Shown here piece after piece: positions 6,682-8,954 of a stretch of DNA of 8,954 nucleotides. The stretch is from assembly GCA_945788485.1 (NCBI GenBank), contig CALZMB010000081.1, positions 1 through 8,954 on the forward strand, in the 5' to 3' direction. A model generated the notes under the pieces. The model worked only from the letters and a program-made list of their open reading frames with translations. It was not told the DNA's origin and ran no database searches. Origin of the DNA: an uncultured bacterium (GTDB taxonomy: Bacteria; Bacteroidota; Bacteroidia; Bacteroidales; Bacteroidaceae). The position numbers and the translations under genes were made by a program. Each line of letters opens with the position of its first letter. Positions within the stretch are counted from its first letter, which is position 1.

Positions 6682-8535
6682 TTAGATACCGAGTTTTTCG
6701 TTAAACATCTTCAATGTCTCAAGCTGGTTCACCTTCACGTGGATGAAGTTCTCGATGCCGGCAGCCTTCAGGTCGTCGGCGCAAGCCGGTGCGCCTGCCA
6801 CGACGAAGAGGGCACGGTTGTCGAGATATTTGTATGCCGGAACGGCGTACTCTGCATACTCATCGTCGCTCGAACAGATGACAACGATGTCGGCGCCTGC
6901 CTTCAGCGCTGCGTCAACACCCTCTTCTACGGTCTTGAAGCCGAGGTTGTCGATGACCTTGTAGCCGGCGCAAGCGAGGAAGTTGGTAGAGAACTGCGCG
7001 CGTGCCTGTCTCCACACGAGGTTGCCGATGGTGAGCATGAAAGCTACCGGCTGCTTCTCTGCCTTCTCTGTACGGAGACGGAGGGCCTCGAAGTCGGCGC
7101 TGAGGCGTGCCTGGTTGATGGTCTTATAGACTGTCTCTTCCTGGCTCTTGCAGCAGCACTGCTTCACGAGAGGCTCTTTGCCGTCGCTCTGCTCGATGAA
7201 GTTAGGGAACTGGTTGGTGCCGAGGATGAACTCTCTGCGCTGTGCGGCATGCAGATGGCGCTTGTCGTTTGTGGCGTTGATGTCGTCCTGAACGGTGCCT
7301 GCCTTCACGGCAGCGAGGAAACCGCCCTGCTCTTCAACAGCGAGGAATATCTTCCATGCCTCGTTGGCGAGCGACGATGTGAGTTCTTCGATGTAATATG
7401 AACCGGCTGACGGGTCAACGACGGTAGCGAAGTGGCACTCTTCTTTCAGCAGGAGCTGCTGGTTGCGCGCTATGCGCTCAGAGAACTCGTTTGGCGTCTC
7501 GTATGCGGCGTCGAACGGAGTGACGACGATAGAGTGTACGCCTGCCAGTGCCGCTGACATGGACTCTGTCTGCGAACGGAGCATATTGACGTATGCGTCG
7601 AAGAGCGTCATGTTGTAGCGCGATGTCTCGGCGTTGACAACCATCTTGCAAGCACAGTCGCAGAGCGGCTCAAACTGCTTCACGATGTCTGCCCACAGGA
7701 GACGTGCGGCGCGGAATTTGGCTATCTCCATGAAGTAGTTCTCAGAGATGCCCATGTTGAATTTGATCTTGCGTGCAGCGAGAGTAGGCTCCACGCCTGC
7801 CTCTACAAGCTGCTGCATATACTCTGCTCCCCATGCGAGGGCGTAGCCCAGCTCCTGCACGATGTATGCTCCGGCATTGTTCAACGCTACGGTGTTGACA
7901 GAGATGACACGGAAGTGGGGATAGTCTTTCACTGCCTCGATGAGAGGTTTAGCGAACTGTAGCAGAGCCTCGGTGTCTTTGCCTTTAACTACAATCTTCT
8001 CAATCGGGTCCCAGTCGATAGACGCAACGATTTTCTCTTTGTCGTAGCCCTTCTCCTGGAAATAAGCCACAAGAATCTCAGCGAGCTCTACGCTGTGGCG
8101 CTTGCATGTAGAGAAGTTCAGCTCAACGCAGTCGCAGAAGATGCCGTTGAGCAATGTCTCGACATATTCTTTCGACACCTCTTTGCCCGGAATGCGGAAG
8201 CCGAGCGATGTGACGCCCTTGTTGAGCACATCTAACGCCTTCTCGTTGGCTTCTTTTGCCGAAGCTGCTACGATGTTCTGACGTACATACCATTCGTTGT
8301 CGTGCTTCTTGTTGCCGCGGACAAAAGGATATTCGCCCGGAAGAGACAACGGTGTCTGAAGTTTTTCAACATCTTCACGTCTATAGAAAGGTTGCACATT
8401 AAAACCTTCATTAGTCCGCCACACCAGTCGCTTCTGGAAGTCAGCTCCTTTGAGATCGACCTCGATCTTGTCGAGCCATTCCTGCTTTGTAGGCGCAACG
8501 AACTCCTGGAAGAGTTTTTCGTTGTTGTTAGCCAT
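6682..8535 (-). CDS. mutA: Methylmalonyl-CoA mutase, small (non-catalytic) subunit
   Basis: MutA pairs with MutB to form the heterodimeric methylmalonyl-CoA mutase and is thought to have a structural role. The 617-residue product starts with the family N-terminus (EEWLDKIEVDLKG-type helix, here 18-30, then GADFQKRLVWRTNEGF 30-45 and PFYRRED 49-55). A barrel domain follows, with FNMGISENYFMEIAKFRAARLLW (259-281) and DPSAGSYYIEELT (374-386), both shared with MutB. The C-terminal flavodoxin-like domain (about 495-615) lacks DxHxxG: the equivalent strand reads LTIGNLVWRQARAQF (501-515). It should therefore not bind cobalamin, as expected for the small subunit. Three successive cysteines (460-462) lie in the linker before this domain. 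The ATG at 8533-8535 is preceded by an A/U-rich stretch without a Shine-Dalgarno, normal for Bacteroidetes. It is the first gene of a mutA-mutB operon driven from the promoter at 8675-8706. Confidence 0.96.
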   Translation of the reverse strand: MANNNEKLFQEFVAPTKQEWLDKIEVDLKGADFQKRLVWRTNEGFNVQPFYRREDVEKLQTPLSLPGEYPFVRGNKKHDNEWYVRQNIVAASAKEANEKALDVLNKGVTSLGFRIPGKEVSKEYVETLLNGIFCDCVELNFSTCKRHSVELAEILVAYFQEKGYDKEKIVASIDWDPIEKIVVKGKDTEALLQFAKPLIEAVKDYPHFRVISVNTVALNNAGAYIVQELGYALAWGAEYMQQLVEAGVEPTLAARKIKFNMGISENYFMEIAKFRAARLLWADIVKQFEPLCDCACKMVVNAETSRYNMTLFDAYVNMLRSQTESMSAALAGVHSIVVTPFDAAYETPNEFSERIARNQQLLLKEECHFATVVDPSAGSYYIEELTSSLANEAWKIFLAVEEQGGFLAAVKAGTVQDDINATNDKRHLHAAQRREFILGTNQFPNFIEQSDGKEPLVKQCCCKSQEETVYKTINQARLSADFEALRLRTEKAEKQPVAFMLTIGNLVWRQARAQFSTNFLACAGYKVIDNLGFKTVEEGVDAALKAGADIVVICSSDDEYAEYAVPAYKYLDNRALFVVAGAPACADDLKAAGIENFIHVKVNQLETLKMFNEKLGI

Positions 8536-8670
8536 AATGTTTTAAGTTTTATATGTTTATGTTTTTTAGGATTGAGTGCGTCTTTTTCCAATATTTAAGG
8601 TGGGGTGAAACGCAAACCTGCCGCGCAACATACAATTGCTGTGCTCCGCGTCGGACGAAGCATGGTTTGA
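8536..8670 (-). promoter_or_regulatory. mutA 5' leader with structured 5' end
   Basis: From the promoter geometry the mutAB transcript should begin near 8670, giving a leader of about 135 nt. Its 5' end can close into a three-way junction. CAAACC (8669-8664) plus TGC (8662-8660) pair with GCA (8621-8619) plus GGTTTG (8618-8613): nine pairs with one bulged A at 8663. Inside are TCCG-ACG-CGGA (8655-8645) and GCAA-N7-TTGC (8639-8625). The remainder, up to the ATG, is A/U-rich and apparently unpaired, which suits initiation without a Shine-Dalgarno. It could be an mRNA-stabilising 5' structure or a regulatory leader. The conserved core of a cobalamin riboswitch is not present in this orientation. 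Confidence 0.45.
8595..8663 (-). CDS. Possible 22-codon upstream ORF in the mutA leader
   Basis: An ATG at 8661-8663, about 7 nt from the predicted transcript start, opens a 22-codon frame ending in TAA at 8595-8597. The predicted peptide begins MLRPTRST and contains AIVCCAAG. There is no room for a ribosome-binding site, so translation would have to be almost leaderless, and the start codon is partly buried in the proposed stem. If translated it would unfold the leader structure and could act as a leader peptide. More likely it is a chance frame. Confidence 0.12.
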   Translation of the reverse strand: MLRPTRSTAIVCCAAGLRFTPP

Positions 8671-8674
8671 CGTG

Positions 8675-8706
8675 CAAATGTACTACAATTTGACGGAATG
8701 AGCAAA
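8675..8706 (-). promoter_or_regulatory. Bacteroidetes-type promoter of mutAB
   Basis: On the minus strand a -33 box TTTG (8706-8703) is followed after 20 nt by TACATTTG (8682-8675), an exact match to the Bacteroidetes -7 consensus TAnnTTTG, here continuing as TTTGCAC. Box content and spacing are both what the primary sigma factor of this phylum uses. Transcription should start a few nucleotides downstream, around 8670. The promoter is complete and lies more than 100 nt from the transposase-like remnant, so it was not disrupted by any insertion there. Confidence 0.75.
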
Positions 8707-8828
8707 TAAAACTGATTAAAAATATCTTAAATCGGTCGTTATACCGTCTTCTCAAGCATTTTTGACCTCGTTTCGCGTGTATTTTTTATGTATATTTTAT
8801 ACATTATATTAACGTGAGTTCGATGAAT
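8707..8828. other. AT-rich spacer between the mutAB promoter and the transposase-like gene
   Basis: No gene is visible. ATGTATA-TTT-TATACAT (8788-8804) is a perfect 7-bp inverted repeat with a 3-nt loop. GAGTTC-GAT-GAATTC (8816-8830) is a near-perfect inverted repeat overlapping the stop of the transposase-like frame. One of these may mark the insertion-sequence terminus, but without the other end the terminal inverted repeat and target duplication cannot be set. CGGT/ACCG (8733-8746) is a minor hairpin. Confidence 0.4.
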
Positions 8829-8954
8829 TCAAAATAGACTCAGCTGTGTGTCTAATGTACGTTGTACATTGATACACGGCTTTTTGGGAAACATACAATA
8901 AGCGGCGATAGCTCCCAACAGGTTCACGATGAAATTGTCAAAGCACCTGTGTCT
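8829..8954 (-). CDS. C-terminal end of a transposase-like protein (partial, cut by window edge)
   Basis: An open minus frame enters from the right edge and ends at TGA 8829-8831, giving 41 codons. The visible residues include FDNFIVNLLGAIAAY, then FPKKP, and end QLSLF. A hydrophobic helix preceded by an R..FDNF segment and followed by PKKP near the C-terminus is like the tail of DDE insertion-sequence transposases common in Bacteroidetes. The family assignment rests on recollection of such tails, not on catalytic residues, which would lie outside the window. The frame is intact as far as seen, so it may belong to a complete insertion sequence. Its direction is the same as mutA, so read-through from it would enter the mutAB operon from upstream. 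Confidence 0.5.
   Translation of the reverse strand, partial: RHRCFDNFIVNLLGAIAAYCMFPKKPCINVQRTLDTQLSLF
8846..8877. repeat. Long imperfect palindrome inside the transposase-like C-terminus
   Basis: AATGTAC-GTT-GTACATT (8854-8870) is a perfect inverted repeat with a 3-nt loop. It extends outward as GTGTGTC(T)...GATACAC, with one unpaired base and one mismatch (8846-8877). It lies within coding sequence, about 15-30 nt before the stop of the transposase-like frame. As RNA it would be a strong hairpin near the 3' end of that message, and might limit read-through toward mutA or be an internal site of the element. No U-tract follows on either strand. Confidence 0.6.

Noticed and set aside
6565..7401. 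278-codon open frame on the plus strand across the mutB start and mutA end
   Set aside because: Antisense to two well-supported genes, no family resemblance, no promoter or ribosome-binding signal; a by-product of codon bias.
8268..8591. 107-codon minus frame overlapping the mutA start
   Set aside because: Out of frame with mutA, Ser/Arg-rich shadow composition, and mutA itself has a complete family N-terminus here.
8602..8663. Plus-strand resemblance to the 3' part of a cobalamin riboswitch (AAACCTGCC followed by a TGCTCCG/CGAAGCA hairpin)
   Set aside because: It points away from mutA, the rest of the conserved core is absent upstream on the plus strand, and only part of the B12-box consensus matches. 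The symmetry is better explained by the mutA leader fold on the minus strand.

Overview
The window looks like a chromosomal piece of a Bacteroidales bacterium, most likely Prevotella or a close relative. All five complete genes lie on the minus strand and their products are of Bacteroidetes type. Start codons lack clear Shine-Dalgarno sequences. The one convincing promoter has the Bacteroidetes form: TTTG, 20 nt, then TAnnTTTG. Genus is inferred from protein character, not from a search.

Reading in the direction of transcription (right to left): 8829-8954 holds the last 41 codons of a transposase-like gene that runs off the window. 8536-8828 is intergenic. It carries an AT-rich inverted repeat, the mutA promoter (8675-8706) and a mutA leader of about 135 nt whose first ~57 nt can fold into a closed three-way junction. 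mutA (6682-8535) and mutB (4528-6678) follow with 3 nt between them. They encode the two subunits of adenosylcobalamin-dependent methylmalonyl-CoA mutase, the B12 step linking succinyl-CoA to propionate in this group.

A 275-nt gap (4253-4527) with small inverted repeats separates mutB from a second tight cluster: sppA (inner-membrane signal-peptide peptidase, 67K type), lpxK (lipid A 4'-kinase) and thiL (thiamine-monophosphate kinase). Spacings there are 7 and 16 nt. These are unrelated housekeeping functions (envelope protein turnover, lipid A, thiamine diphosphate) that appear to share an operon.

Downstream of thiL (1-179) there is no gene. Positions 56-143 contain two hairpins and a T-run that fit an RNA or terminator on the plus strand better than on the minus strand, with complementary loops. 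No defence system, CRISPR array, tRNA or rRNA was seen. The two items most worth a second look are the structured 5' end of the mutA mRNA and the plus-strand hairpin pair at the left edge.
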